From an uncultured Afifella sp. (lineage in GTDB: Bacteria > Pseudomonadota > Alphaproteobacteria > Rhizobiales > Afifellaceae): DNA of 62,292 nucleotides. Under the pieces are notes generated by a model that was given only the letters and a program-made list of their open reading frames with translations, was not told the DNA's origin and ran no database searches. The stretch's first letter is position 1; every line of letters begins with the position of its first letter. Both the position numbers and the translations under genes were made by a program. The stretch is from positions 1 to 62,292 of the forward strand of contig CAMYKZ010000007.1 of NCBI GenBank assembly GCA_947259045.1, read 5' to 3'. Positions 24,926 to 34,219 of this stretch are shown one piece after another.

Positions 24926-26280
24926 AACAGCGATCTCTGACCCTCCGCCTTGCTCTGCTGGCGGCGGCTGGCAGTGCTGTGGCGCTTGTGCTGGCCGGTT
25001 TGCTGTTCACATCCCTGTTCCGGCAGACCGTGGAACGGAATTTCGACGCCCGTCTTGAGTTTCTGCTGTCCGCACTGATCGGCGCCAACCTGTCTGAAGA
25101 CGGCATCCAACAGGGTGCTGCCGATCTGGTCGGCGAACCGCGTTTCAGCCTGCCGCTGTCAGGATGGTACTGGCAGATCCGAGCAGTGGATTCCGGAAAC
25201 GTGGTGGCGGCCTCGCCATCCCTGTTTGGCGACACACTGCCGGAAACACCGCTGCCGGCTTCCGGCGGGGCTGTTACGGCAATGAATCTGACCGGACCCG
25301 ATGACGAGCGCTTGCGCGCCCTGGAGCGCCGTATCGTGGTCGCCGGCAACAAGGCTTTTGCCGTTCTGGTGGCTGGTGATGCCGATGCGGTGGCAGCCGA
25401 CGTTGCCCGCTTTCGCCGCATCGTTACCACGACGCTTGGGATATTCGCGCTCGTTCTGGCGCTCGGTGCCGCTCTGCTCATTCGCTTCGGGCTCCGACCG
25501 TTGCGGGATGTCAGGGCGGCGTTGCGCCGGGTCCGGCTTGGCGAATCCGCCAGCATGGAGGGTGAGTATCCGACAGAGATCGAACCTCTGGTCAGTGATC
25601 TTAATGCCCTGATCGGATCGAACCGGGAAATCATCGAACGCTCACGTACCCATGTCGGTAATCTGGCCCATGCACTCAAAACACCGATCGCCGTGTTACA
25701 GAACGACGCCGCAGGGGCGGGCGATCTGAACGCTCAGGTGCGGGCGCAGGTGACGGTGATGCAGCATCAGATCAAGCACCATCTCGATCGGGCGCAGATC
25801 GCGGCGCAGTCCAAGGTGATCGGCGTTGTCAGCCCGGTCGGGCCGGTCATTGACGGTCTTGCGCGGGTCATGCGCAAAGTCCATCAGGATCGCGATCTGA
25901 CATTCATTGTCGACCAAACGCCGGATCTGCGATTTCGCGGCGAGAAACAGGATCTTGAAGAAATGGTAGGCAACCTTCTCGATAATGCCTGCAAGTGGGC
26001 GAAGTCGGAAATCCACCTGACGGCCGGCACCGGCGGTCAGGGCAGAACGACCCGTCTGATAATCACCATTGACGATGACGGCCCGGGTCTGTCTGACGAG
26101 GAACGCGGGCAGGTTCTGCTGCGCGGCAAGCGCATCGACCAGTCTGTTCCAGGCTCGGGGCTGGGACTGTCGATTGTCGACGAGCTTGTTCGTGTTTATG
26201 GCGGAAAATTCGAGCTGGCGGCGTCGGACTACGGCGGATTGTCATCCCGATTGGAACTGCCGCTTGCCTCAGATCAATGA
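24922..26280 (+). CDS. feuQ: FeuQ-type sensor histidine kinase
   Basis: A 452-residue membrane kinase. Spans at about 9-33 and 169-190 bracket a periplasmic sensor domain of about 135 residues. A HAMP-like region follows (RFGLRPLRDVRAALRRVRLG). The phosphoacceptor is H250 in VGNLAHALKTPIAVL, and the ATPase has EEMVGNLLDNACKWA and GSGLGLSIVDELV. The ATGA overlap with feuP shows coupling. Partner of the FeuP-type regulator; the input is probably set by the small periplasmic FeuN-like protein. Confidence 0.87.
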   Translation: MKQRSLTLRLALLAAAGSAVALVLAGLLFTSLFRQTVERNFDARLEFLLSALIGANLSEDGIQQGAADLVGEPRFSLPLSGWYWQIRAVDSGNVVAASPSLFGDTLPETPLPASGGAVTAMNLTGPDDERLRALERRIVVAGNKAFAVLVAGDADAVAADVARFRRIVTTTLGIFALVLALGAALLIRFGLRPLRDVRAALRRVRLGESASMEGEYPTEIEPLVSDLNALIGSNREIIERSRTHVGNLAHALKTPIAVLQNDAAGAGDLNAQVRAQVTVMQHQIKHHLDRAQIAAQSKVIGVVSPVGPVIDGLARVMRKVHQDRDLTFIVDQTPDLRFRGEKQDLEEMVGNLLDNACKWAKSEIHLTAGTGGQGRTTRLIITIDDDGPGLSDEERGQVLLRGKRIDQSVPGSGLGLSIVDELVRVYGGKFELAASDYGGLSSRLELPLASDQ

Positions 26281-26407
26281 AACTGACTCAATTTTGCCAT
26301 TTCTTTCTGGAAGTTGTTATGAAGAGTGTCGTAAAAGCGGCTCCAGGAGAGGGCAATCAATCCGCTGGATCATGCGTCGATGCGGAGATCTCTGAAAGAG
26401 GAATAAC

Positions 26408-26884
26408 ATGAACAAGATTAGCTTGATCGCAACGGCCGGCGCTTTGGTTCTGTCTGGCTGCAATCACACATACGATTCTGTCGGCCCGCGCGAAGGCGTT
26501 GGCGCCATTTCAGGCGCTGTTGCAGGCGGCGTGATCGGCAGCCAGGTCGGCAAGGGTCGCGGATCTGTCGTCGGCGCTGCAATCGGCGCATTGGCCGGCG
26601 GACTGATCGGCGCGGAAATCGGCCGTCAGCTCGACGAGCGTGACCGGCAGCAGGCGCTTGCCGCCGAATATCGTGCGCTGGAATATGGTAATGCGGGGCG
26701 TCCGGTAAACTGGCGCAACGATAATACCGGCCATTACGGCGAAGTCATCCCCGGCCCGGGCTACCGGGCGAATTCGGTTGATTGCCGGGACTATACCCAC
26801 ACCATCTATATTGATGGCCGGGCGCGGACCGCCCGCGGCACGGCCTGCCGTCAGCCTGACGGATCCTGGCGCACTGTCAGTTAA
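26408..26884 (+). CDS. Glycine-zipper surface lipoprotein
   Basis: A 158-residue lipoprotein. The lipobox LSGC puts the acylated cysteine at C18. Residues 30-80 are a glycine-zipper 2TM region (GAISGAVAGGVIGSQVGKGRG, then GAAIGALAGGLIGAEIG). The C-terminal half resembles the RT0821/17-kDa surface antigen family, with C-D-R-Y-type features in SVDCRDYTHTIYIDGRAR and a second cysteine in TACRQPDGSWR. It should be anchored in the outer membrane. AGAGGAA lies five bases before the ATG. It stands alone after feuQ, with a terminator behind it. Confidence 0.88.
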   Translation: MNKISLIATAGALVLSGCNHTYDSVGPREGVGAISGAVAGGVIGSQVGKGRGSVVGAAIGALAGGLIGAEIGRQLDERDRQQALAAEYRALEYGNAGRPVNWRNDNTGHYGEVIPGPGYRANSVDCRDYTHTIYIDGRARTARGTACRQPDGSWRTVS

Positions 26885-26911
26885 GCCGCCTGATGCGTCC
26901 AATAGACCTGA

Positions 26912-26943
26912 AAGGCCGCGATGTTTCTCTATCGCGGCTTTTC
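26912..26943 (+). terminator. Rho-independent terminator after the lipoprotein gene
   Basis: GCCGCGAT (26915-26922), an 8-base loop and ATCGCGGC (26931-26938) make a perfect 8-bp stem, preceded by AAA and followed by TTTTC. Position 30 bases after the lipoprotein stop fits well. Confidence 0.8.
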
Positions 26944-27047
26944 ACATTTGATCACTCCATCGTTTGATCACCGGCCTGTCTGTCGCATTGTGGTGTCGGC
27001 CAGGAACGATTACATAAAGCCGAATGTGATCGGTTAAAGGCGTTCCC

Positions 27048-28184
27048 TTGGTTTTCTGGTTTTTCGTCATAACGTTGATGGCGTCTGCAATTTTGGCGAT
27101 CCTGTTTCCGCTGGCGCGCAGCCCGGAAGCCGGGCTGGAGTCTGATTCTGCCGGGCAGCAGCATGATCGGGAAGTCTATCTCGACCAGCTGGCTGAGCTT
27201 CAGCGCGAGCGGGACGAGGGCAGGATTGCAGGGGAAGAAGCCGAGGCGGCGCGCGCGGAAATCGCCCGCCGGCTGATTGGCACGCAATCGGATGGCGAAA
27301 AGGCGGGACAATCCGGCAACAGCCGTCTCAGGACGCGATTTGCAGCCTTGGTCGCGCTGGCGTTCATTCCGCTTGGAACCCTTGTCATTTACAGCCAGAA
27401 CGGCAGCCCGCATCTGCCGCCGCAACCGCTTGCGGCGCGGGTCACCGCACCGGCCGCCGATCAGGATATCCGCCTGCTGGTCGCGCGGGCGGAAAAGCAT
27501 CTCGCCGACAACCCCAATGACGGTAACGGCTGGGAGGTTCTGGGCCCGGTCTATATGCGCATGGAGCGCCCGGGCGAAGCGGCACGGGCGTTTGGCAATG
27601 CGATCCGCCTGCTCGGGCCGACGTCAGAACGTCAGGCCAATCTCGGCGAAGCCATATTGGCGTCGGCGGGAGGCATCGTGACGCAGGAGGCGCGTCAGGC
27701 CTTTGAACGCGCATCGGAGCTGGATGCGCGCAATGTCAAAGCACGGTTTTACCTGGCCATTGCGCAGGAGCAGGACGGCGACCTGGCGGCGGCAACCGAC
27801 AGTTTCAGGAAATTGCTGGCGGATACGCCGGTTGACGCGCCCTGGCGTTCCTTTGTCGAGCAAGCCCTGGCGCGGGCCGATGGCGGAAATGCTCCAGGCC
27901 CGACCCGTGAGCAGGTGGCAGCGGCCGGCGACATGTCCGACGAGGACCGTCAGGCAATGATTGAGACCATGGTTGCAGGGCTTGCGGAAAAGCTTGAGGA
28001 TAATCCCGCCGATCCGCAGGGCTGGGTGCGGCTGGTGCGGGCCTATCTGGTGCTTGAACGGCGCGATGATGCGATAAGGGCTGCCGGCGAGGCTTTGAAA
28101 TCACTTGAGGAACCGGAGCGAAAAGATGTCCGGATGGCGTTTGAAACAATGGGCATAACCGCGGAAGAAACTGGAAATCAATGA
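27048..28184 (+). CDS. ccmI: Cytochrome c maturation protein CcmI (CycH)
   Basis: A 378-residue protein with two spans (about 3-18 and 101-117) separated by a cytoplasmic loop with YLDQLAELQRERDEGRI, then a periplasmic TPR-rich domain (AEKHLADNPNDGNGWEVLGPVYMRM). CcmI binds apocytochrome c and hands it to the CcmFH heme lyase. The start is TTG, with AAAGGCG six bases before it, and begins at the position expected for CcmI (FWFFVITL). The stop overlaps ccmE, the first of three ATGA/GTGA-type overlaps. Confidence 0.9.
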   Translation: MVFWFFVITLMASAILAILFPLARSPEAGLESDSAGQQHDREVYLDQLAELQRERDEGRIAGEEAEAARAEIARRLIGTQSDGEKAGQSGNSRLRTRFAALVALAFIPLGTLVIYSQNGSPHLPPQPLAARVTAPAADQDIRLLVARAEKHLADNPNDGNGWEVLGPVYMRMERPGEAARAFGNAIRLLGPTSERQANLGEAILASAGGIVTQEARQAFERASELDARNVKARFYLAIAQEQDGDLAAATDSFRKLLADTPVDAPWRSFVEQALARADGGNAPGPTREQVAAAGDMSDEDRQAMIETMVAGLAEKLEDNPADPQGWVRLVRAYLVLERRDDAIRAAGEALKSLEEPERKDVRMAFETMGITAEETGNQ

Positions 28185-28630
28185 CACGGATTAAACGACA
28201 AAGATTGATGATGATCGGTTCCGGCGGCATTTTACTGGCATTGGCTGCCGCCTTTGTTCTCTACGCATTGAGCGGTCAGATTGTCTATTTTTACATGCCG
28301 ACGGATGTCGTTGAGAAAAGCGTTCAGCCCGGAACACGGATGCGTCTTGGCGGTCTGGTCGAGGAAGGCTCGGTCGTCCGGTCGGAAGACAGTGTCGTTT
28401 CATTTGTTCTGACGGACAAAAGCCATACTGTTACAGTCAGCTACAAGGGGCTCCTGCCGGATCTTTTTCGTGAGGGGCAGGGCATAGTTGCTGAGGGCAC
28501 AATGCAGACTGGTGGCGGGTTCAAGGCCGATAACGTTCTGGCCAAGCACGACGAGACTTACATGCCGCGCGAAGTGGCCGATGCGCTGAAGGAAAACGGC
28601 GTCTGGAATGAAGGTGGAGGAAGCCAGTGA
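28181..28630 (+). CDS. ccmE: Heme chaperone CcmE (CycJ)
   Basis: A 149-residue protein with one N-terminal span and an OB-fold periplasmic domain. H123 in AKHDETYMP is the residue that binds heme covalently, and Y127 follows in the conserved HxxxY spacing. It carries heme from CcmC to CcmF. It overlaps both neighbours by four bases. Confidence 0.96.
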   Translation: MTRIKRQRLMMIGSGGILLALAAAFVLYALSGQIVYFYMPTDVVEKSVQPGTRMRLGGLVEEGSVVRSEDSVVSFVLTDKSHTVTVSYKGLLPDLFREGQGIVAEGTMQTGGGFKADNVLAKHDETYMPREVADALKENGVWNEGGGSQ

Positions 28631-30648
28631 TAGATGCATTTCCGGCCGCCGAACTGGGGCATTTCGCGCTGATCCTGGCGCTGGTTCTGGCCCTTGTCCA
28701 ATCGACGTTGCCGCTTTGGGGCGCCAAGGTCGGTGACAGCCGGCTGATGGCAATTGCTCCGGCAGCCTCCATAGCCGGCCTGTTCTACGTTGCCTTCGCG
28801 TTTGCCGCATTGACGATTGCCTACGTGACCTCGGATTTCTCTGTCCTCAATGTCTGGGAAAACTCCCACTCGCAGAAACCGCTCTTGTTCAAGATTACCG
28901 GCGTCTGGGGCAACCATGAAGGGTCGATGCTTCTTTGGGTGCTGATCCTTGCGCTGTTCGGGGCGCTGGTCGCTATGTTCGGCGGCAATCTGCCGGACCG
29001 GCTGAAAGCGCGCGTTCTGGCGGTTCAGGGCTGGATCGGTTCAGCTTTTCTGCTGTTCATCCTTTGGACTTCCAACCCCTTCACCCGTATCGAAAACGCG
29101 CCGGTCGAAGGCCGTGATCTCAATCCGATCCTGCAGGATATCGGTCTGGCGATCCATCCGCCGCTGCTCTATCTGGGATATGTCGGCTTTTCCATTTCCT
29201 TTGCCTTTGCCGTTGCAGCCCTGATCGATGGCCGCATTGATGCCGCCTGGGCGCGCTGGGTCCGGCCCTGGACGCTTGCCGCCTGGATGTTCCTCACCGC
29301 CGGCATCGCCATGGGATCCTACTGGGCCTATTACGAACTCGGCTGGGGCGGCTGGTGGTTCTGGGATCCGGTGGAGAACGTTTCGTTCATGCCCTGGCTG
29401 GCCGGCACCGCTCTGCTGCATTCCGCCATTGTCATGGAAAAGCGCGGCGCGCTGAAAATCTGGACCATCCTGCTGGCGATCCTGACCTTCTCTCTTTCGT
29501 TGCTGGGCACGTTCATCGTCCGCTCCGGATTGCTGACATCGGTGCATACCTTTGCTGCAGATCCGGGCAGGGGGGCGTTTATCCTGGCGATCCTCGGCTT
29601 GTTCATCGGTGGCGCGCTGGTGCTGTTTTCCTGGCGTGCGCCAATGATGAAACAAGGCGGGCTTTTTCAACCGATCAGCCGCGAGGCAGCGCTGGTTTTC
29701 AACAATATCTTTATCCTGTTTGCCACCGCGGCCGTGCTTCTCGGTACGCTTTATCCACTTGGCCTTGAAGCCCTGACCGACAGAAAAATCTCCGTTGGTC
29801 CGCCTTATTTCAACATGACATTCGGGATCATGATGCTGCCAATCCTGCTGGCCATGCCATTCGGCCCGCTGCTCGCCTGGAAACGGGCGGATATTGCCGG
29901 TGTCATGCAGAGGCTCTGGTTGGCCATGGCGCTGGCCGTCGTCGCTGTTATTGCGACACTGATCCTGTCGGGGGCAGGGGCGGCATTGAAAAACCTCGGG
30001 CCGGCAATCGGCATCGGCATCGCCGTCTGGCTGATTACCGGCGCTATTACCGATCTGGCGGAACGGGTCCGGTTGTTCCGGATCGAATTCGCAAAATCAT
30101 GGGCGCGGTTTACCGGTCTCCCGCGCTCGGCTTTCGGCGGTGCGCTCGCCCATGGCGGTGTCGGTGTCATGCTGATCGGAATTGTCAGCGTGGCGTCGTT
30201 TGGCACCGAAGACATCACCATCATGAAGCCGGGCGATACGATCGCCTACCAGGGAACGCTGCGTTATGAGGGCACTTCGCCGCGAACCGGCCCGAACTAC
30301 CGGGAAGACGTTGCCCGGTTCGTCTGGCTGGCGGACGAGACAAGCCAGCCCGTTATTCTGACGCCGTCGCGGCGGTTTTATCCGGCCCGGCAATCGGGAA
30401 CGACGGAAGCTGCAATCTACAACCGCGGATTTTCCCAGATCTATCTTTCGATCGGCGACGCTCAGCCGGAAGGCGGGCTGATCGTGCGCGCCTACTACAA
30501 ACCGACGGTGACCCTGATCTGGATCGGGGCGCTGATCATGGCTTTCGGCGGCGTGATATCACTGACAGACCGGCGGCTTCGCATCGGAGCGCCGCGGAAA
30601 ACCGAAAGGCCCGCCGAGGCTGACGCAGAGACGCAGCCGGCAACATGA
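28627..30648 (+). CDS. ccmF: Heme lyase CcmF (CycK)
   Basis: A 673-residue polytopic inner-membrane protein of about 15 spans. The WWD heme-handling motif reads WGGWWFWDPVENVSFMPWL. Periplasmic histidines around ITGVWGNHEGSMLLWV and the LLTSVHTFAADPGRG segment match the heme ligands of CcmF. It joins heme to apocytochrome c CXXCH motifs together with CcmH and CcmI. Start is GTG overlapping the ccmE stop. Confidence 0.97.
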   Translation: MIDAFPAAELGHFALILALVLALVQSTLPLWGAKVGDSRLMAIAPAASIAGLFYVAFAFAALTIAYVTSDFSVLNVWENSHSQKPLLFKITGVWGNHEGSMLLWVLILALFGALVAMFGGNLPDRLKARVLAVQGWIGSAFLLFILWTSNPFTRIENAPVEGRDLNPILQDIGLAIHPPLLYLGYVGFSISFAFAVAALIDGRIDAAWARWVRPWTLAAWMFLTAGIAMGSYWAYYELGWGGWWFWDPVENVSFMPWLAGTALLHSAIVMEKRGALKIWTILLAILTFSLSLLGTFIVRSGLLTSVHTFAADPGRGAFILAILGLFIGGALVLFSWRAPMMKQGGLFQPISREAALVFNNIFILFATAAVLLGTLYPLGLEALTDRKISVGPPYFNMTFGIMMLPILLAMPFGPLLAWKRADIAGVMQRLWLAMALAVVAVIATLILSGAGAALKNLGPAIGIGIAVWLITGAITDLAERVRLFRIEFAKSWARFTGLPRSAFGGALAHGGVGVMLIGIVSVASFGTEDITIMKPGDTIAYQGTLRYEGTSPRTGPNYREDVARFVWLADETSQPVILTPSRRFYPARQSGTTEAAIYNRGFSQIYLSIGDAQPEGGLIVRAYYKPTVTLIWIGALIMAFGGVISLTDRRLRIGAPRKTERPAEADAETQPAT

Positions 30649-31103
30649 TCAAACGGGTTCTGATCCTTGTCTGTCTTGCCTTTGCGGCTTTTCCCGCCGC
30701 AGCAGTGGAGCCCGATGAGGTGCTCGCAGATCCCGTCTTGGAAGCCCGGGCGAGGACGCTTTCAGCGCAACTGCGCTGTCTTGTCTGCCAGAATCAGTCG
30801 ATCGACGATTCCGATGCGCCACTTGCCAAGGATTTGCGCCTGCTTGTGCGCGAGCGTCTTGTTGCCGGCGACACCGACCCGCAGGTGCTGGATTTTCTCG
30901 TCGACCGATACGGCGAGTTCGTCTTGCTGAACCCGCCGCTGAACCGGTCGACCTATCTTCTCTGGTTCACGCCGTTTGTACTTCTGGCGATAGCAGCGAT
31001 CTTTATCGCCATGCGGATCAGCAGGCCCGGTCCGGCTGCGCGAACCGGTCTCAGCGCTGATGAAGAAGCGGAACTCGCGAAAATTTTAGACCATCGTGAA
31101 TAG
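30645..31103 (+). CDS. ccmH: Cytochrome c maturation thiol protein CcmH (CycL)
   Basis: A 152-residue protein with a signal peptide, a short periplasmic three-helix domain and one C-terminal span (WFTPFVLLAIAAIFIAM). The redox pair is C45/C48 in LRCLVCQNQSIDDSDAPLA, which keeps apocytochrome cysteines reduced. ATGA overlap with ccmF. The set ccmI-E-F-H without ccmABCDG is the usual rhizobial arrangement; the rest should be elsewhere. Confidence 0.96.
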   Translation: MIKRVLILVCLAFAAFPAAAVEPDEVLADPVLEARARTLSAQLRCLVCQNQSIDDSDAPLAKDLRLLVRERLVAGDTDPQVLDFLVDRYGEFVLLNPPLNRSTYLLWFTPFVLLAIAAIFIAMRISRPGPAARTGLSADEEAELAKILDHRE

Positions 31104-31156
31104 CGCAATGGCCCGGCAATCCCCATTCATCGGGTATCAGACACAAGGGGTCGACG

Positions 31157-32383
31157 ATGCAAAACACTGCGCAACGCGTTTCATTCAAGGGTAGCCAGGG
31201 CGATATGCTTGCGGCGCGGCTGGACATGCCGGCCGGCCAGGTGGCGGCGACGGCGATCTTCGCCCATTGTTTCACCTGTTCGAAGGATATCTTTGCCGCA
31301 AAACGGGTATCATCGGAGCTATCCCGGCACGGAATTGCGGTTCTGAGGTTTGACTTTACCGGTCTTGGAGCCTCTGACGGCGAGTTCGCCAACACGAATT
31401 TTTCATCCAATTGCGAGGATCTTGTCCGCGCGGCAGACTGGTTGCGCGACAATATCGAAGCGCCGACGATCCTGATCGGTCATTCGCTCGGCGGCGCTGC
31501 CGTGCTCAGCGTTGCCGGAGCAATTCCTGAGGTCAGGGCCGTGGCGACGATCGGTGCGCCGGCGGATGCGGAACATGTGGTGCATAATTTCGGTGCCGAT
31601 CTTGACCGGATCGAGACAGACGGCGAAGCCGAAGTCAGCCTCGCCGGACGGTCATTTCGGATCCGCAAGCAGTTTCTCGACGATATTCGCTCGCAGAACC
31701 TGAACGACCGGATCGGCTCGATGCGAAAGGCCTTGATGGTGATGCACTCTCCGGTTGACCAGACCGTCGGTATCGAAAACGCCGCGGCGATTTTCTCTGC
31801 GGCAAAACATCCAAAAAGTTTCGTCTCTCTTGATCATGCCGATCATCTCCTCTCGCGGCATGAAGATGCGGTCTACGCCGCGCAGATCATCGCCGCCTGG
31901 TCGGGCCGGTTTATCAGCCGGAAAGAGACCGAAGATTCCGAACACCAGGGTGTGCTGGTTGCCGAAACCGGCGAAGGCAAGTTCCAGAATTATGTCCATG
32001 CCGGCCCGCACCGCATGTTCGCCGATGAGCCGGAAGCGGTTGGCGGACTGGATTCCGGGCCGTCGCCCTATGATTACCTGTCGATTGCCCTTGGCGCCTG
32101 CACGAGCATGACGCTGCGCATGTATGCCGACCGCAAGCAGCTCGACCTTGGTTCCATCCAGGTCGAAGTCGATCATGCCAAGGTTCATGCGGCGGATTGT
32201 GAAGATTGTGCAGCCGACAAGGTGGCGGCCGGCGGGCGCATCGACCGGTTTGAGCGGACGATCACGATTGCCGGCAATCTGGATCCGGCTCTGCATGACA
32301 AGATGCTGGAAATCGCCGACAAATGTCCGGTTCACCGGACGTTGGAGAACGGCGCGGCTGTCGTGACACGGCTGAAGGCCTGA
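31157..32383 (+). CDS. Alpha/beta hydrolase fused to an OsmC domain
   Basis: A 408-residue two-domain protein. Residues 1-255 are an alpha/beta hydrolase with nucleophile S110 in IGHSLGG and candidate Asp/His near DQTVG and DHADHLL. Residues 265-408 are an OsmC/Ohr-type domain whose two peroxidatic-type cysteines are C315 (LGACTSMTLRMYADRK) and C390 (DKCPVHRTL). An extra C348-x2-C351 pair (DCEDC) lies between them. The architecture is known in proteobacteria but its substrate is not; removal of an acyl group linked to thiol/peroxide detoxification is a guess. AAGGGG precedes the ATG. Confidence 0.9.
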   Translation: MQNTAQRVSFKGSQGDMLAARLDMPAGQVAATAIFAHCFTCSKDIFAAKRVSSELSRHGIAVLRFDFTGLGASDGEFANTNFSSNCEDLVRAADWLRDNIEAPTILIGHSLGGAAVLSVAGAIPEVRAVATIGAPADAEHVVHNFGADLDRIETDGEAEVSLAGRSFRIRKQFLDDIRSQNLNDRIGSMRKALMVMHSPVDQTVGIENAAAIFSAAKHPKSFVSLDHADHLLSRHEDAVYAAQIIAAWSGRFISRKETEDSEHQGVLVAETGEGKFQNYVHAGPHRMFADEPEAVGGLDSGPSPYDYLSIALGACTSMTLRMYADRKQLDLGSIQVEVDHAKVHAADCEDCAADKVAAGGRIDRFERTITIAGNLDPALHDKMLEIADKCPVHRTLENGAAVVTRLKA

Positions 32384-32466
32384 CCCTTGCCGGCAAGCCA
32401 CGTTACAGAAGTTTAATCTGCCAGACATACCACTGTAAGGCGACACTCCGTAACTGTTGAACATTA

Positions 32467-32494
32467 CAACGGTGAGTGCCCCCTCCCACCGTTG
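32467..32494. other. Inverted repeat upstream of degP
   Basis: CAACGGTG (32467-32474) and CACCGTTG (32487-32494) are perfect inverted copies around a 12-base spacer. A second pair, GTTCCGC (32513-32519) and GCGGAAC (32530-32536), follows. Both lie in the 246 bases between the OsmC-fusion stop and degP and could be operator or 5' leader structures of degP. Confidence 0.45.
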
Positions 32495-32629
32495 GCGCCA
32501 AGTCTCCTGCCTGTTCCGCCAGCCCCCGAGCGGAACGGGCGGGAGGCGGCGAACGCAACCTTGATCGGTGCTGCGTTGTCTGATCGAAAAAACATGAACC
32601 GCATATTAGAAGATGGAGACAAGTCCCTG

Positions 32630-34129
32630 ATGACCCAGCAAATTTCACATTCAAAGGCTTCCGAAAGTCCAACCCGCAAAGCGCTGTTGGCCAGTGTCTT
32701 CACGCTCAGCATGGCTGCTGTATTGGCAACCGGTGCAATTGTCGGCGATGCCCGCATGGCCTTTGCCGAACCGGTCCGTGTCGAGGCCCCGGCGCCGGCG
32801 GATTTCTCCGCTGTGGTGGAGAGCGTCAAGCCGGCAGTCGTCAGCGTTCAGGTGAAAAGCAAAGTCAATCCGGTTTCCGACCGCGGCGAGCGTCGTGGTC
32901 GCGGATTTCGCGATTTGCCGCGCGATCACCCGTTCAATGAATTTTTCCGCCGTTTCGGCGAACCTGACGGTCAGGATAGCCCGCGGCCGAACAGAAGGTC
33001 GCAGAGCCAAGGCTCCGGCTTCTTTATTTCCGACGATGGCTTTGTCGTCACCAACAACCATGTGATTGACGGCAGCGACGAAATCGTCGTTGTCATGGAC
33101 GATGGCCGCGAACTGGATGCAGAGCTGGTCGGCAAGGATACCCGCACCGATCTGGCCCTGCTCAAGGTTGACGGCAGCGATTTCACATACGTTTCATTTG
33201 CGGCAGACAAACCGAAAATCGGTCAATGGGTCGTTGCCGTCGGAAACCCCTTTGGTTTGGGCGGGACGGTTACCGCCGGTATTGTTTCAGCCAATGGCCG
33301 AGATATCGGTTCCGGCCCCTATGACGATTTCATCCAGATCGATGCACCCGTAAACCGTGGTAATTCCGGCGGCCCGACGTTCAATACGCGCGGTGAAGTG
33401 ATCGGCGTCAATACGGCGATCTTTTCGCCCTCTGGCGGTAATGTCGGGATAGCGTTTGCCATTCCCGCCGCCACCGTCGAAGATGTGATCAGCGAATTGC
33501 GTGCCGATGGCTCGGTGACCCGGGGCTGGCTGGGCGTGCAGATCCAGCCTGTAACGGACGATATTGCGGAAAGCCTGGATGCCGCGTCGACGGATGGTGC
33601 GCTTGTGTCCGATCCTCAAGCTGACGGTCCGGCCAAGGGCGCAGGTATCGAGGCCGGAGACATCATCACGGAAGTGGATGGCGAGGCCGTTTCCGGCCCG
33701 CGTGAACTGGCCCGGTCCATTGCCGGATATAATCCGGGTGATGTTGTCGCCATCACGATTGTCCGCAACGGTAAGAAACAGACGATCGATGTCACCCTCG
33801 GCAAGCTTGAAAACCAGGCCCGCGCGCAAAGCGAAAGCGAGCAGGAAGCCGAGCCGGCCTCTTTTGAGGCGCTTGGTCTGGCTTTGGCCCCCGGCGAAGA
33901 CGGTAAAGGCGTCCTCGTCACCGGAGTGGAAGCCGACAGCCCGGCTGCTGAAAAAGGCATCCGTCCGGGCGATGTGATCCGCTCTGTCAGCGGCGACGCC
34001 GTTGGCAGCGTCGGCGACGTGACCCGCAGCATCGAGACGGCCCGTGAAAAAAAGCGCAAGGCTGCCTTGTTCCATATCGAAGGCGAACGGGGTTCCCGTT
34101 TCGTAGCCCTGCCGCTGCAGGACGGCTGA
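32630..34129 (+). CDS. degP: Periplasmic serine protease/chaperone DegP (HtrA)
   Basis: A 499-residue Do-type protease. A long signal region (RKALLASVFTLSMAAVLATG, cleavage near AFA at about 44-46) is followed by the trypsin-like domain with triad H144 (TNNHVID), D174 (RTDLALLK) and S246 (GNSGGPTF), then two PDZ domains at about 280-370 and 400-495. The frame extends to 32492, but ATG 32630 has GGAG upstream and starts the natural signal peptide. Degrades or refolds misfolded envelope proteins. It is followed by strong hairpins and a two-component pair. Confidence 0.94.
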   Translation: MTQQISHSKASESPTRKALLASVFTLSMAAVLATGAIVGDARMAFAEPVRVEAPAPADFSAVVESVKPAVVSVQVKSKVNPVSDRGERRGRGFRDLPRDHPFNEFFRRFGEPDGQDSPRPNRRSQSQGSGFFISDDGFVVTNNHVIDGSDEIVVVMDDGRELDAELVGKDTRTDLALLKVDGSDFTYVSFAADKPKIGQWVVAVGNPFGLGGTVTAGIVSANGRDIGSGPYDDFIQIDAPVNRGNSGGPTFNTRGEVIGVNTAIFSPSGGNVGIAFAIPAATVEDVISELRADGSVTRGWLGVQIQPVTDDIAESLDAASTDGALVSDPQADGPAKGAGIEAGDIITEVDGEAVSGPRELARSIAGYNPGDVVAITIVRNGKKQTIDVTLGKLENQARAQSESEQEAEPASFEALGLALAPGEDGKGVLVTGVEADSPAAEKGIRPGDVIRSVSGDAVGSVGDVTRSIETAREKKRKAALFHIEGERGSRFVALPLQDG

Positions 34130-34143
34130 CCATCAATTTGGTT

Positions 34144-34219
34144 CCGGTGCCGGGATGGTATTCGTCGCCCCCACTGTTTTGGCACCGGGTACGGCGGGCT
34201 GCATTTTGCAGCCCGCCGT
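34144..34219 (+). other. Two strong stem-loops between degP and the response regulator
   Basis: ACGGCGGGCTGCA (34191-34203) and TGCAGCCCGCCGT (34207-34219) form a perfect 13-bp stem with a TTT loop. Just before it, CCGGTGCC (34144-34151) pairs with GGCACCGG (34181-34188). No T-run follows, so this may be a pause, attenuator or mRNA-end protector rather than a simple terminator. Confidence 0.7.
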
